DNA of 64,000 nucleotides from Eubacteriaceae bacterium (lineage in GTDB: Bacteria > Bacillota > Clostridia > Peptostreptococcales > Anaerovoracaceae), in assembly GCA_902362805.1 (NCBI GenBank), contig CABIXY010000001.1, positions 1 through 64,000 of the forward strand. Direction: 5' to 3'. Every line of letters begins with the position of its first letter. Within the stretch, counting starts at the first letter, position 1. Below are positions 30,677-39,390 of the stretch, one piece after another. A model generated the notes under the pieces. That model ran no database searches. It worked only from the letters and a program-made list of their open reading frames with translations, and was not told where the DNA came from. The translations under genes were made by a program, and so were the position numbers.

Positions 30677-31285
30677 ATGAATAAGATACAATATCACTAT
30701 ACCAATCTGGCAAAACAGATTTTTTTCCTCGTCTGCTTCCTCTATTTCTTTCTTCGTTTCCTCATTATGATGGAAATCATTTTCTTTAGAATTGACGGAT
30801 ATTATGAAAGTACCAATATCCCACTGACCCTCCTTCTATACGCCGTTTTATTTACAATTGTCATTCTTTTTTTCAGAGGGCATAAGTTCTGTTTCAGTAC
30901 CTACGATGAAGATCATCTGATTTATCATAACACACTTCTGCGCACAGAAAAAAAACTGGAGCTGGCAGATGCAAAATTAGCGGTATTAGATACCTTCGGC
31001 ATAAAATTCTTCTCTGCGCAGAATGCGGACCCAAAGACAGAAAAACCGATTTTCTTTCTGCCGTTTTTCCGAGATGGGATTATAGAAGCCGTGCAAATCG
31101 ACAAGTTCTATAAGATGCTGAAAGCGAAAGAAGACATTCGGGTCGTAAAAAAATTCAAAGTTCTTCCAGGCTACAGCAACAAGTGGAAATTTGTCACAAT
31201 CGCCTACGGTTTTCTTGCTGTCATCCTCTTCATGAGCTGTGCAACCCCTATTACCGTGGTCATCGTATTATTTCAAAACCACTAA
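30677..31285 (+). CDS. Hypothetical membrane protein
   Basis: A 202-residue protein not assigned to a family. Two N-terminal membrane helices (about 13-36, FFLVCFLYFFLRFLIMMEIIFF, and 47-66, IPLTLLLYAVLFTIVILFF) are followed by about 110 cytoplasmic residues that look like a small beta-rich domain (CFSTYDEDHLIYHNTLLRTEKKLELADA, as in bacterial PH-like membrane proteins) and a C-terminal helix (KFVTIAYGFLAVILFMSCATPITVVIVLF). The start at 30677 follows AAAAGGAGAA. It is a single gene ending at a shared terminator. Function unknown. Confidence 0.75.
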   Translation: MNKIQYHYTNLAKQIFFLVCFLYFFLRFLIMMEIIFFRIDGYYESTNIPLTLLLYAVLFTIVILFFRGHKFCFSTYDEDHLIYHNTLLRTEKKLELADAKLAVLDTFGIKFFSAQNADPKTEKPIFFLPFFRDGIIEAVQIDKFYKMLKAKEDIRVVKKFKVLPGYSNKWKFVTIAYGFLAVILFMSCATPITVVIVLFQNH

Positions 31286-31330
31286 AAAATGTGGAAATGA
31301 CGGAATCAAAGATTCCTATTTCCACTGTCA

Positions 31331-31374
31331 TAAAAAACAGCCCTGTAGGTCTCAATACCGCCAGGGCTTTCTTT
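31331..31374. terminator. Bidirectional terminator
   Basis: Stem AGCCCTG/CAGGGCT (31339-31345, 31362-31368) with T-rich sequence after it on plus (TTCTTT) and TTTTTT after it on minus. It closes both the hypothetical membrane gene and the convergent small-protein operon. Confidence 0.7.
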
Positions 31375-31380
31375 ATGTGC

Positions 31381-31530
31381 TTATTCTTGATCGGGTTCAT
31401 CCTTTTCCTGTTCCATCGTTCTTCTTTTCGCCATCAAGGTGTCCATAAGGCTCTGCTTCGGATTTTTCATGATGAATAGAAAAGACAGAATAACGATGAG
31501 GACGCCTACAATTCTAATAATTGTATCCAT
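31381..31530 (-). CDS. Small membrane protein, 49 aa
   Basis: A short frame starting MDTIIRIVGVLIVILSFLF: one N-terminal membrane helix (about residues 4-22), then a charged tail ending EQEKDEPDQE. AAAGGA stands 8 bases before the ATG, and it is the third gene of a run of small membrane-protein genes on the same strand that ends at a clear terminator. Not assigned to a family; helix orientation would leave the charged tail in the cytoplasm. Confidence 0.6.
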   Translation of the reverse strand: MDTIIRIVGVLIVILSFLFIMKNPKQSLMDTLMAKRRTMEQEKDEPDQE

Positions 31531-31563
31531 ACTTACAATCCTTTCTTCTGTTCTGCCCCAAAA

Positions 31564-31833
31564 TCAGACAGCCAGTTTTACACAAAAGAAAACTGCACCT
31601 GCGACAATCAGGATACCGGCTGCCAGCAGAACCTTGTGCCATGTTTTCAGCTTTGCTACAGGAACAGCGTTTAAATTTATAGTGCCTTTCTGCTCTTGCT
31701 CAATCAGACCCTCTCGTCTTTGCCTGCGATTTTCCTTAGCCACATAATCCGCAACTGCTTCTTTACTAGACGCTTTGTATGCACCGTATTTCTCCAGATA
31801 ATCACCGATGGCTTTCAATGGATCCTTTCCCAT
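31564..31833 (-). CDS. Small C-tail-anchored protein, paralog of the next gene
   Basis: An 89-residue protein: a soluble charged region (GDYLEKYGAYKASSKEAVADYV, then ENRRQRREGLIEQEQKGTINL) and a C-terminal membrane helix (VLLAAGILIVAGAVFFCVKLA). It aligns with the 93-residue product of the neighbouring gene through KDP, the GA-SS segment before a Tyr-Val, QR-x-x-G-(L/V)-I, and the shared T-I-N-L; they are tandem paralogs. AAAAGAGGTGA site before the ATG. Function unknown. Confidence 0.7.
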   Translation of the reverse strand: MGKDPLKAIGDYLEKYGAYKASSKEAVADYVAKENRRQRREGLIEQEQKGTINLNAVPVAKLKTWHKVLLAAGILIVAGAVFFCVKLAV

Positions 31834-31861
31834 CCTGATTCACCTCTTTTCTCACCGATCT

Positions 31862-32143
31862 TCATTGCGCAATCTTCATACATGCAATGATTGCAATTAC
31901 AACAATTCCGACAATGATAGCGATTCCCCAGACATTAATTCTGAGCCTCTGTTTCTTTGTTTCCGCATCGGGTTTTTCTCGCAAATTAATCGTATTAAAA
32001 TTATCTTCGTCGATGACGCCGTCCGCTCTCTGCTCTTGGTTTTTCTGCTTCACATAGGTTTTCATTTCCTCTTCAGATGATGCACCCCAATACTTTGCGT
32101 TTTCCAGGTTATCAAGTAATTCTTTATTTGGATCCTTTTCCAT
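31862..32143 (-). CDS. Small C-tail-anchored protein, paralog of the previous gene
   Basis: A 93-residue protein with the same plan: MEKDPNKELLDNLENAKYWG, a charged segment ending GVIDEDNFNTINL, and a C-terminal membrane helix (INVWGIAIIVGIVVIAIIACM). The ribosome site AAAAGAGGTGA matches that of its paralog, which supports a local duplication. Probably the first gene of the three-gene small-protein operon. Function unknown; no enzyme motif is visible. Confidence 0.7.
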   Translation of the reverse strand: MEKDPNKELLDNLENAKYWGASSEEEMKTYVKQKNQEQRADGVIDEDNFNTINLREKPDAETKKQRLRINVWGIAIIVGIVVIAIIACMKIAQ

Positions 32144-32210
32144 CCCGGCTCACCTCTTTTCCTTTGTTCCCGTTAAGTCTAGTATATAACAAGTTTTCTA
32201 AAAACTCAAT

Positions 32211-33161
32211 TTATTCTCCGACTACGTCCCTGATGACTCTCAAAGCATTGAGGCTGCAGATTTTCTCAATTTCGTCATCACTGAATTTCTTTTCCATTTC
32301 TGCCAGCAGCCTGCCAAAACCGCTGTAATTGACTAGTTCGCCGTTATCGTCAATGCCGTCAAAATCAGACCCGAAGCCGATTGCCTCAATTCCTGCTTTG
32401 TCTCTCATATGGAGCAAATGACCGATAATCTGCTCTATGGTCGCATGTTCCGAACCCTCCCGCAGAAAAGAGCATTCAAAGTTGATGCCGACCATTCCGC
32501 CGCAGTTTCCGAGGGACCGTAGCTGCTCATCGGTCAAATTTCTCTTGTTGTTGCAGAGCGCTCTTGCGCAGGAATGAGATGCAACAAAAGGTTTCTTGCT
32601 GTATTTTGCCACGTCGTAGAAGCCTCCCTCGGACATATGAGATACATCGACGATCATGCCCAATTCATTCATCCGTTCCACCACCTCGATGCCAAAGGCT
32701 TTGAGCCCCTTTTGATGGATCTCAGGATCGTCACTGCAAGGGTAACCGACAGAATTCTCATAACCCCACATCAAAGTCAGCAACCTGACGCCCATGTCAT
32801 AGACCTCTTCAACCCTTTCCATCTTTCCGTCGATGAACACGCCGTCCTCTACGGTCAGAACGGCAGACAAAAGCCCTGCGTCTCGGTTTCTTCTAATCTC
32901 CCTGGCACTGAATGCCGGTCTGATGATATCTGGGTAGGTCTCCATCTGTTTCGTATAATACCTGTAAATTCCCTTCAAAATATCATAGGGATCCATCGTC
33001 TCCATCTCTTGTCTTGACAGATACATGGCAAAGAACTGCGCCATGGAATCGTTTTCCTTCAGCAGTTTCAGATTGATAGAAGTTTCCCCATCAAAGAAAC
33101 TTCGTTCTGGATGCCTCCACCCCTCAATCAGGGTATCACAATGCATATCAATAATTCTCAT
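32211..33161 (-). CDS. Membrane dipeptidase (peptidase M19 family)
   Basis: A 316-residue zinc dipeptidase related to renal dipeptidase, which cleaves dipeptides and tolerates C-terminal D-residues. The metal motif DMHCDTL opens the protein, with later ligands in LTVEDGVFI (bridging Glu), DVSHMSEGGF and VASHSCARAL (His). GFGSDFDGI is the C-terminal family motif. The start at 33159-33161 follows GAGGAGG; an in-frame ATG 24 codons upstream would include the sigma-54 leader and is unlikely. It is read from a sigma-54-type promoter divergent from the M20-racemase operon. Confidence 0.93.
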   Translation of the reverse strand: MRIIDMHCDTLIEGWRHPERSFFDGETSINLKLLKENDSMAQFFAMYLSRQEMETMDPYDILKGIYRYYTKQMETYPDIIRPAFSAREIRRNRDAGLLSAVLTVEDGVFIDGKMERVEEVYDMGVRLLTLMWGYENSVGYPCSDDPEIHQKGLKAFGIEVVERMNELGMIVDVSHMSEGGFYDVAKYSKKPFVASHSCARALCNNKRNLTDEQLRSLGNCGGMVGINFECSFLREGSEHATIEQIIGHLLHMRDKAGIEAIGFGSDFDGIDDNGELVNYSGFGRLLAEMEKKFSDDEIEKICSLNALRVIRDVVGE

Positions 33162-33228
33162 ATTCTCGTCCTCCTCAAGTCTAAAGCAACGCAATGCTGC
33201 TGCCACCTGTTCTATATAATTATATAAA

Positions 33229-33245
33229 AGCAATTATTATGCCAA
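33229..33245 (-). promoter_or_regulatory. Sigma-54 promoter of the M19 dipeptidase gene
   Basis: The minus strand reads TTGGCATAATAATTGCT: GG and GC are separated by exactly 10 bases, the -12 TTGCT is perfect and the -24 TTGGCA is intact (C7 is T). It lies 68 bases before the start codon. Confidence 0.7.
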
Positions 33246-33257
33246 AATATAGCAAAA

Positions 33258-33274
33258 TCGGCACAGTAATTGCA
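33258..33274 (+). promoter_or_regulatory. Sigma-54 promoter of the M20-alanine racemase operon
   Basis: TCGGCACAGTAATTGCA matches YTGGCACG-N4-TTGCW with GG and GC at the required 10-base spacing, a perfect -12 TTGCA and GGCAC at -24. It is 46 bases before the M20 ATG and only 12 bases from the opposed sigma-54 promoter. Confidence 0.75.
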
Positions 33275-33319
33275 TTATAATATATTCATGAAATCAAATC
33301 AACCAGAGGGAGGTCAATC

Positions 33320-34525
33320 ATGACATACGACATACAAGAATTACAAGCAAAAGTGGATGATATCTTTGCACAAGTTGTCACTTTACGCAGGCAGCTTCAC
33401 ATGCATCCTGAACTCAGCGAGCATGAGGTGAACACCAGCCAGCTCATCCAAAATGAACTGGCAAGACTTGAAATTCCTTATCAAAGCGATATTGCAGGCC
33501 ACGGCATCTGTGCAACAATCTATGGGAAAGATAAATCCCACGGCGTAGGTCTGCGGGCAGATATGGACGCTCTGCCACTGACCGAAATGGCGGACGTACC
33601 GTTTAAGTCTAAGGAACCAGGCGTCATGCATGGCTGCGGACATGATATCCATACAGCCATTCTCTTAGGCACTGCCCGCATTTTAAACGAGATGAAAGAG
33701 GATTTATCCGGTTCCGTCCAACTGCTATTCCAGCCCTCTGAAGAAACGATCGGTGGTGCAGAGCAGATGATCGGTGCAGGCTGCCTAGAAAACCCCCGTG
33801 TTTCCAGTGTAATCGGCCTTCACGTAGACACCGCCGTTGACGCAGGGTGCGTTCAATTTATCCCCGGCGCTATGAATGCAGCTTCTTGTGAATTTTATGT
33901 TACAGTTACAGGGAAATCCTGCCACGGCGCCCATCCCTCGGAGGGCATCGACTCCCTGCTTGCTTCCTGTACCATGATCAGCTCCCTTCAGTCTATCATT
34001 ACCAGAAAAATTGACCCGGCAGAAGCCGCTTTAATCACGGTAGGACAATTTCACAGCGGGACGAAAAATAACATCATTTCTGGTGAAAGTAAGTTTTCTG
34101 GCATTATCCGCACACTGAACATGGAAAACCGCAGTTTTATCAAAGAACAGATTGAGGAAATCTGTAAATCCACCGCCCGCGCCTACGGGGCGTCCTGCAG
34201 TCTAGAATTTCATGATAGCTACCCTTCCCTGGAAAACGACGACCAGTTGCTGGCGTGGATCAAACCTGTCTGTGAGGAAGTCTTAGGCAAGGATCACGTG
34301 CTTCTTTGCACAAAACCCAGCCTGGGAGCTGACGACTTTGCTTACTTCTGCCACGGCACCAGGGGGCTTTACTATAACATCGGTGCCCGCAGGCCAGGAG
34401 AAAAAAACGCCTATCCCATTCACAACAATCGATTTAACCCGGATGAGGCATGCATCAAAACGGGCATTTTGACAGAAGTTCTCGCTGTTTTAACAGTCTT
34501 AAAGGAGGAAAGCAGACAATGGTAG
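33320..34525 (+). CDS. M20-family amidohydrolase (N-acyl amino acid/peptide hydrolase)
   Basis: A 401-residue metallopeptidase of the M20D type (hippurate hydrolase, N-acetyl-diaminopimelate deacetylase relatives). Metal ligands are seen in RADMDALPL, MHGCGHDIHTAILLG, FQPSEETIGGAEQMI, IGLHVDTAVDAG and, near the end, the C-terminal His region YPIHNNRF. No signal peptide. GGGAGG precedes the ATG. Its stop overlaps the alanine racemase start (ATGGTAG), so the two are translationally coupled, suggesting release of an amino acid that is then racemised. Confidence 0.92.
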   Translation: MTYDIQELQAKVDDIFAQVVTLRRQLHMHPELSEHEVNTSQLIQNELARLEIPYQSDIAGHGICATIYGKDKSHGVGLRADMDALPLTEMADVPFKSKEPGVMHGCGHDIHTAILLGTARILNEMKEDLSGSVQLLFQPSEETIGGAEQMIGAGCLENPRVSSVIGLHVDTAVDAGCVQFIPGAMNAASCEFYVTVTGKSCHGAHPSEGIDSLLASCTMISSLQSIITRKIDPAEAALITVGQFHSGTKNNIISGESKFSGIIRTLNMENRSFIKEQIEEICKSTARAYGASCSLEFHDSYPSLENDDQLLAWIKPVCEEVLGKDHVLLCTKPSLGADDFAYFCHGTRGLYYNIGARRPGEKNAYPIHNNRFNPDEACIKTGILTEVLAVLTVLKEESRQW

Positions 34526-35655
34526 AAAGAGAAGATTTGAGAGACACACAGATTATCGTGGATTTAGATAAAATTGAAGAAAACGTGCGGCTGATTAATA
34601 ACATCGTAGGCGAGGAAATTTCAGTAATGGCTGTGGTCAAGGCCAACGGCTACGGCCACGGCGCCGTCTCTATCGCACCTACCTTAATGCAGTGCGGTGT
34701 CAAGTATCTGGCAGTGGCCACTCTGACAGAAGCCTTGGAGCTGAGAGCAGTTTTTCCAAGCTACCCTCTCTTTATTCTGGGTCATACCCCCGACAGGCTG
34801 CTGCACTACGTCGTCGAAAAAAATATCACCCAGACGATATTTTCCCTAGAGCAGGCTCAGCTTCTGGGTTCTCTGGCAAAAGTGCTGAACAAGACTGCCC
34901 GGGTCCATATCAAAGTGGATACCGGCTTCCACCGACTGGGAAAAAGCCCTTCTGCGTCCTTTGCCGATGAAGTCTGCAAAATCTGCGCTGTTGCAAACGT
35001 AGAGGCAGAAGGCATTTTCAGCCACCTTGCGCTCGTAAACGAAGAGGAAAACGAGAAGCAGTACCGGCTTTTCTGTGATTTTATTGAAAGCCTGGAATCC
35101 CGGGGATGCCACTTTAAGTATAAACACATCGCAGACAGCATTGCCACGGTAGACTATCCACGCTATCGAATGAACATGGTCAGACCTGGTGCTCTGATTT
35201 ACGGAATGCGTGGATTCCACATCGGCTTCCTGCCAGTACAGCAGGTTTTGACATTCCGCACTGCCATTTCGGAGCTGCACGCCGTTCCAAAGGGACAAGG
35301 CGTTGGCTACGACTATCTTTGGAAAGCGCCGCGAGACAGTATCGTCGCCACACTGCCATTCGGTTATGCTGACGGCTATCCCCGCAACCTGCGTGACGAA
35401 GGATATGTAATCATAAACGGTGTCAAAGCCCCGCTTATCGGTGTTATCTGCATGGATCAGTGCATGGCTGATGTGACCGAAGTTCCAAATGTGACCGTAG
35501 GCATGGAGGCCATCATATACGGGGACGGAGAAGATGGTTCTATGACCATAGACAAAGCGGCCAAACTGGCAGGAACCAATAAGAACGATATCATCGCTCG
35601 CCTTCCAGCCCGACCGCCAAGAAAATACATTTCAAAGAAAGTAACTTTAGAATAA
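34519..35655 (+). CDS. alr: Alanine racemase family protein
   Basis: A 378-residue PLP racemase. The PLP lysine is in VMAVVKANGYGHGA, the catalytic tyrosine region in GVGYDYLWKAP and family motifs continue in VRPGALIYG and GVICMDQCMADVT. The start at 34519 follows AAAGGAGG inside the M20 gene. Placement with peptidases behind a sigma-54 promoter suggests a catabolic racemase (as with DadX) rather than the housekeeping one, and other amino acids are possible substrates. It converges with dppA, overlapping it by 9 bases. Confidence 0.92.
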   Translation: MVEREDLRDTQIIVDLDKIEENVRLINNIVGEEISVMAVVKANGYGHGAVSIAPTLMQCGVKYLAVATLTEALELRAVFPSYPLFILGHTPDRLLHYVVEKNITQTIFSLEQAQLLGSLAKVLNKTARVHIKVDTGFHRLGKSPSASFADEVCKICAVANVEAEGIFSHLALVNEEENEKQYRLFCDFIESLESRGCHFKYKHIADSIATVDYPRYRMNMVRPGALIYGMRGFHIGFLPVQQVLTFRTAISELHAVPKGQGVGYDYLWKAPRDSIVATLPFGYADGYPRNLRDEGYVIINGVKAPLIGVICMDQCMADVTEVPNVTVGMEAIIYGDGEDGSMTIDKAAKLAGTNKNDIIARLPARPPRKYISKKVTLE

Positions 35656-36480
35656 AGGATTATAAAAGCCTGCTGCGGAATTAAATACGGCCTGTCTCAC
35701 TGCCATCAACTCCTCCATATTCGCCGCCGCGACAGCTACCGTCATGGCGTCGCCCCGCCTGATGCCAGGTACTCTCATTGCCCCATCGGCTAAATTAACC
35801 TGCTGAAAGGTAATTTCCATTTCAGGAGAACTCGGCACAGCCACAGGCTTTTTTTCTTTTGCCTGTCTGACTGCCTTCTCTGCAGCTTCTACCAGCAGGT
35901 CCTGCGTCTTAATCCTCGGCAGACATCTGGCACAAAACCTTCCTTCTGCATATTTTACGACCACCGTCTCCACGTCCTGATAAAAGTCTTTTGCCTCTTT
36001 TTCCAGGGCTTGGTCGCCTGTAGCCATAATCAGTGGAACCTCTTTTTCCGCCGCAAATAAAGCGTTAAAACCCAGTTCGCCTACACTCATGCCGTTGACC
36101 CTCAAATCACGAATCATAGATGGGCTGAAGGTATGATCTAAAATGGCGTTCTGCGTACCGAATTTTGCGTGATATCCCAGGAGAATCAGACCGTCAAAAC
36201 TCTCATCGAGGCCATGAACCATGGAATTGGCTCTGGTATCTCCGCGCACCAGCTGTGCTCTGTCGTCCAGCTGCTCTACCTTGATATTTGCCGATACATT
36301 GTGAGAATCGCAGACGATTACTTCCGTTGCGCCGCCGGCAAAAGCACCGCTGACGACTGCGTTGACCTCTTCCGTCATAAAAACTCTGGCCTGCTGATAA
36401 CCGCCGCCGACTTCCTCCACGTCTTCTGGGGCGACAACGCCATTGACGCCTTCTAAATCCGCCGAAATAAATATTTTCAT
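35647..36480 (-). CDS. dppA: D-aminopeptidase DppA (peptidase M55)
   Basis: A 277-residue zinc aminopeptidase of family M55 that releases D-amino acids from the N-terminus of peptides; in Bacillus it acts on D-Ala-D-Ala in stress. Metal-site signatures: FISADLEGVNGV at the start, VCDSHNVSAN, LLGYHAKFG and the HTFSP segment. Length is normal. AGGAGGA-type site before the ATG. It is 19 bases downstream of the frameshifted sigma-54 activator, in the same direction. Confidence 0.95.
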   Translation of the reverse strand: MKIFISADLEGVNGVVAPEDVEEVGGGYQQARVFMTEEVNAVVSGAFAGGATEVIVCDSHNVSANIKVEQLDDRAQLVRGDTRANSMVHGLDESFDGLILLGYHAKFGTQNAILDHTFSPSMIRDLRVNGMSVGELGFNALFAAEKEVPLIMATGDQALEKEAKDFYQDVETVVVKYAEGRFCARCLPRIKTQDLLVEAAEKAVRQAKEKKPVAVPSSPEMEITFQQVNLADGAMRVPGIRRGDAMTVAVAAANMEELMAVRQAVFNSAAGFYNPLF

Positions 36481-36499
36481 ACTCTTTCCTCCGCCTTTT

Positions 36500-38339
36500 T
36501 TAATATTTGATGTTGTACTTTTTCAGTTTATCGTAGAATACAGTTCGGGACATATCCAGTTCGTCCATAGCTTTCTGTTTGTCACCGTTATATTTGATCA
36601 TGGTCATCTCCAGAATTCGCTCTTCTTCTTTGGCCAGCATCTCTTTCATAGTCGTCGGAATCGCTCCTTTGCCGATACGCAGATGTTCTGAATAAATGAT
36701 GTTAGACTCACAGAGGGTAATCGCTCTCTCTATTGCATTCTCTAATTCCCTTACGTTCCCCGGCCAATTATAAGAAATCAGCTTCTGGAGGGCTTCGCCA
36801 GAAAACTGTTTCGGCTCCAGACCATAGGTATCGCAGGCTTTCTTCAAAATCTGGTTAATCAGCAGATACAGATCCGCCTTTCGTTCTCTGATTGGCGGAA
36901 TGTCGATGGGAAATACGTTGATGCGATAAAAGAGATCCTGTCTAAAATGTCCCATTGCCACCTCCTCTTCAAGATTTGTATTGGTGGCCGCAATGACCCT
37001 CACATCTACTTTAATCGGTTTTGACGAACCGACGCGGTAGATAATCTTGTTCTGTAGTACGTAGAGCAGCTTTACTTGAATATCGAGAGGGATTTCTCCG
37101 ATTTCGTCCAGAAAAATGGTGCCCCGGTTCGCCGCCTCAAAGAAGCCAAGCTTACCTTCTGTTTTCGCACCTGTAAAGGTACCCAAAGAGCTCGCTTTCA
37201 AAAAGGGTCGGTGCAATGGCATTGCAGTTAACCTCCACAAAGGGTGAATCAGGATTCCCCATCATATGAATTTCTCTCGCCAGTTTAGATTTTCCTGTGC
37301 CGCTTTCTCCAGTGATGATGACATTAAATCTGTTTTTGGAAGCTTTATAGGCCATGTATTTTACTTCTCGTGCCTTGTGGCTTTTCCCCACGAAACCTTC
37401 AAAAGCATTTTCTGGATAAGACAGCTCAGTTTCGGTCTTATCCTCATTCTTAGCCTCAATCTGCTTGATAATCTCATTTCTATCGTCTAACAGATTTTCC
37501 AAATGCTCTGCATCTTGAATCAATAGAAACACGCCCTCTATGTGATTGCTCTCTGCCTTGCGCCAAGGAACAATGTTGCAGATAAATGGCCTTTTGTTGA
37601 TTTCATATAGGTGATTGCGGATTTGCTCCTCCTGACCCGCCAAGACGGCAAAAAGGCGTTCTGACAATGTGGATTGGTCGAAGAGGTCCAAAAAACGCCG
37701 GCCTGTCACGTCCAAATCGGTATCCTCCGGGTCTTTGCCAAAGTAGCGCTGCCCGCGCAGCAGATTTCCCGCGTCTTCATTCCTGATGCTGTATCCTTTG
37801 GCCTGAAAGAATTTAATGTCTCCCGTGGTCCCATCGATGATAACCATGTTTCCTACAGAAGAATAATAATTCAGCTTATAGTTGACATCGTTGACGACAA
37901 TCAAGGTCTCTTTCTTTTCAGTGTCAATGGAGGCTGCAATATGGAAACCAAAATAGTTAACATCCAGGCACATAGGTATATTTAGCTGGTGTTCCCGCAG
38001 ATACTTGATTTCCGGTTCAATCTTTTTATTCTTATATACACCCACTGCCACCAGCATATCTCCGTCGCGGATATCCATATCATTGATATTCAGCAGCGCC
38101 AGTTCTTCTCTGCCCAAATTGCCATCGTCTTCCCCCAGTTTATTATCTGCGATGATGACGATATCTCCCTCTGCAATCTGTCCCGCTTCGTGGCTCACAT
38201 GGGCATCAATGACGATTCCCGTGATTTCCTTGGCCTTTCTGTTGCAAATCTGAATCTTCTGCGCAGCATCGACGTATACGATACCCTGATTCATACTGTC
38301 CATCAATAATTCAATTGCTTTTGCGTCGTAGTTGTCCAT
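36500..38339 (-). pseudogene. Sigma-54-dependent activator with PAS-type sensor, frameshifted at the sigma-54 contact loop
   Basis: Two overlapping frames together make one enhancer-binding protein of about 610 residues. The first (38339 to 37152) has a PAS-like N-terminus (MDSMNQGIVYVDAAQKIQIC), a linker domain, and an AAA+ start with Walker A GESGTGKS and NCNAIAPTLFESELFG, then drifts into YLYRCENRR and stops. The second (from about 37190 to 36500) resumes at TFTGAKTEGKLGFFEAANRG and runs through the AAA+ domain to a Fis-type helix-turn-helix. Relatives have four residues such as Y-E-K-G between the joined parts, replaced here by one base. As written, the protein lacks the loop that touches sigma-54 and cannot work. 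The start at 38339 follows GAGGTAAC. Confidence 0.85.
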
Positions 38340-38435
38340 TGTTACCTCATTTCGTGAAAAATCTCTCTGGCGGACCATACCGCAAGGAACTAAAAAAGTA
38401 CACCAATATTACAATGCAAGAAATAGACCAAGACA

Positions 38436-39242
38436 TTACTTTTTAAAGCCCTCTATCACATGATTTTTAAATGCCAGGTAAGCGCCTGACAGCCGCCGCT
38501 TTTTCGGGTAAGCCAGAAATGTTAGAATCTCCTGCTTTGGTTTGATAGGAATTGCAGCGATTTCCTCATTTTCATAGACTTTACCTGCGCAGTCGGTCAC
38601 CAGGCTGATACCGATATCCTCTTTTACCATGTCCAGCATCATATTCAATTCTCCTGTCAGCAAAGGCAGACCGCCTAATTCTGAAAGCCTTATCACATCT
38701 TTCTTCGCATACGAATTCCGCCTGCTGACCAAAACGTTCAAGTTTTCTTCTGAAAGTGTCTCGTATTTCACCCAGGATTTCGGGATTTTTTCCAAGCTGG
38801 ATTTGAGGATTGCAAAATCCAGTTCTCCTGTCTCCAACTTTTCGTATGCCCTGTCAATTTCCTCTGTTTTGATACTGCCGACTACATTATGGTTGGCAGC
38901 AAAAAAAGAATCTATCACGGCGGTCAAGCCTGCTGCCTCATAGAATGGAAACACGCCTACTTTGATTACCGTCTTGTCTTTGGTCGTGCTTTGGTTAAAA
39001 GCTGCCATTAATCTGTCTATGGATTCCACCACATCTTTTGCATAAGCGCAGAATTTTTCGCCATCCTTTGTCAAAGCCACACTGTGGGTATCTCTCTTGA
39101 ATAGCCTGACCTGCAGTTCCTCTTCTAAAGCGCTGATCTGCTGTGATATAGCTGGCTGCGTGATAAATTGCGCATTTGCCGCCTTTGAAAAACTATTGAA
39201 CTTTGCCACTTCCAGCACGTAATATAATTGTCTGATTTCCAC
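38436..39242 (-). CDS. LysR-family regulator
   Basis: A 268-residue LysR-type regulator. The N-terminal helix-turn-helix is MEIRQLYYVLEVAKFNSFSKAA and ITQPAISQQISALEEELQVRLF. The ligand domain is shorter than usual (family 290-310 residues), lacking part of the C-terminal subdomain, but it ends in a normal basic helix. The start is GTG at 39240-39242 with AGAGGAGG 7 bases upstream. It is 148 bases downstream of the symporter gene on the same strand and has its own promoter. Target unknown. Confidence 0.9.
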   Translation of the reverse strand: MEIRQLYYVLEVAKFNSFSKAANAQFITQPAISQQISALEEELQVRLFKRDTHSVALTKDGEKFCAYAKDVVESIDRLMAAFNQSTTKDKTVIKVGVFPFYEAAGLTAVIDSFFAANHNVVGSIKTEEIDRAYEKLETGELDFAILKSSLEKIPKSWVKYETLSEENLNVLVSRRNSYAKKDVIRLSELGGLPLLTGELNMMLDMVKEDIGISLVTDCAGKVYENEEIAAIPIKPKQEILTFLAYPKKRRLSGAYLAFKNHVIEGFKK

Positions 39243-39289
39243 GAGTCTACCTCCTCTAGCCTGCAGTTATTCGTTGTCCTTATCATTGT

Positions 39290-39318
39290 ATTATATCCAA
39301 TTATATCCTTCTCCGCAA
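39290..39318 (-). promoter_or_regulatory. Promoter of the LysR gene
   Basis: TTGCGG (39313-39318) and TATAAT (39290-39295) on the minus strand are 17 bases apart. A second TATAAT-like run follows closely upstream (TATAAT at 39300-39305), which makes the exact -10 uncertain. Confidence 0.5.
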
Positions 39319-39390
39319 TTCATCACATATAATAAGTTCAGAAAGCAAAGGGTGTCAGCATTACGTGAGCCGGTTCCGTTTGCTTGGACG

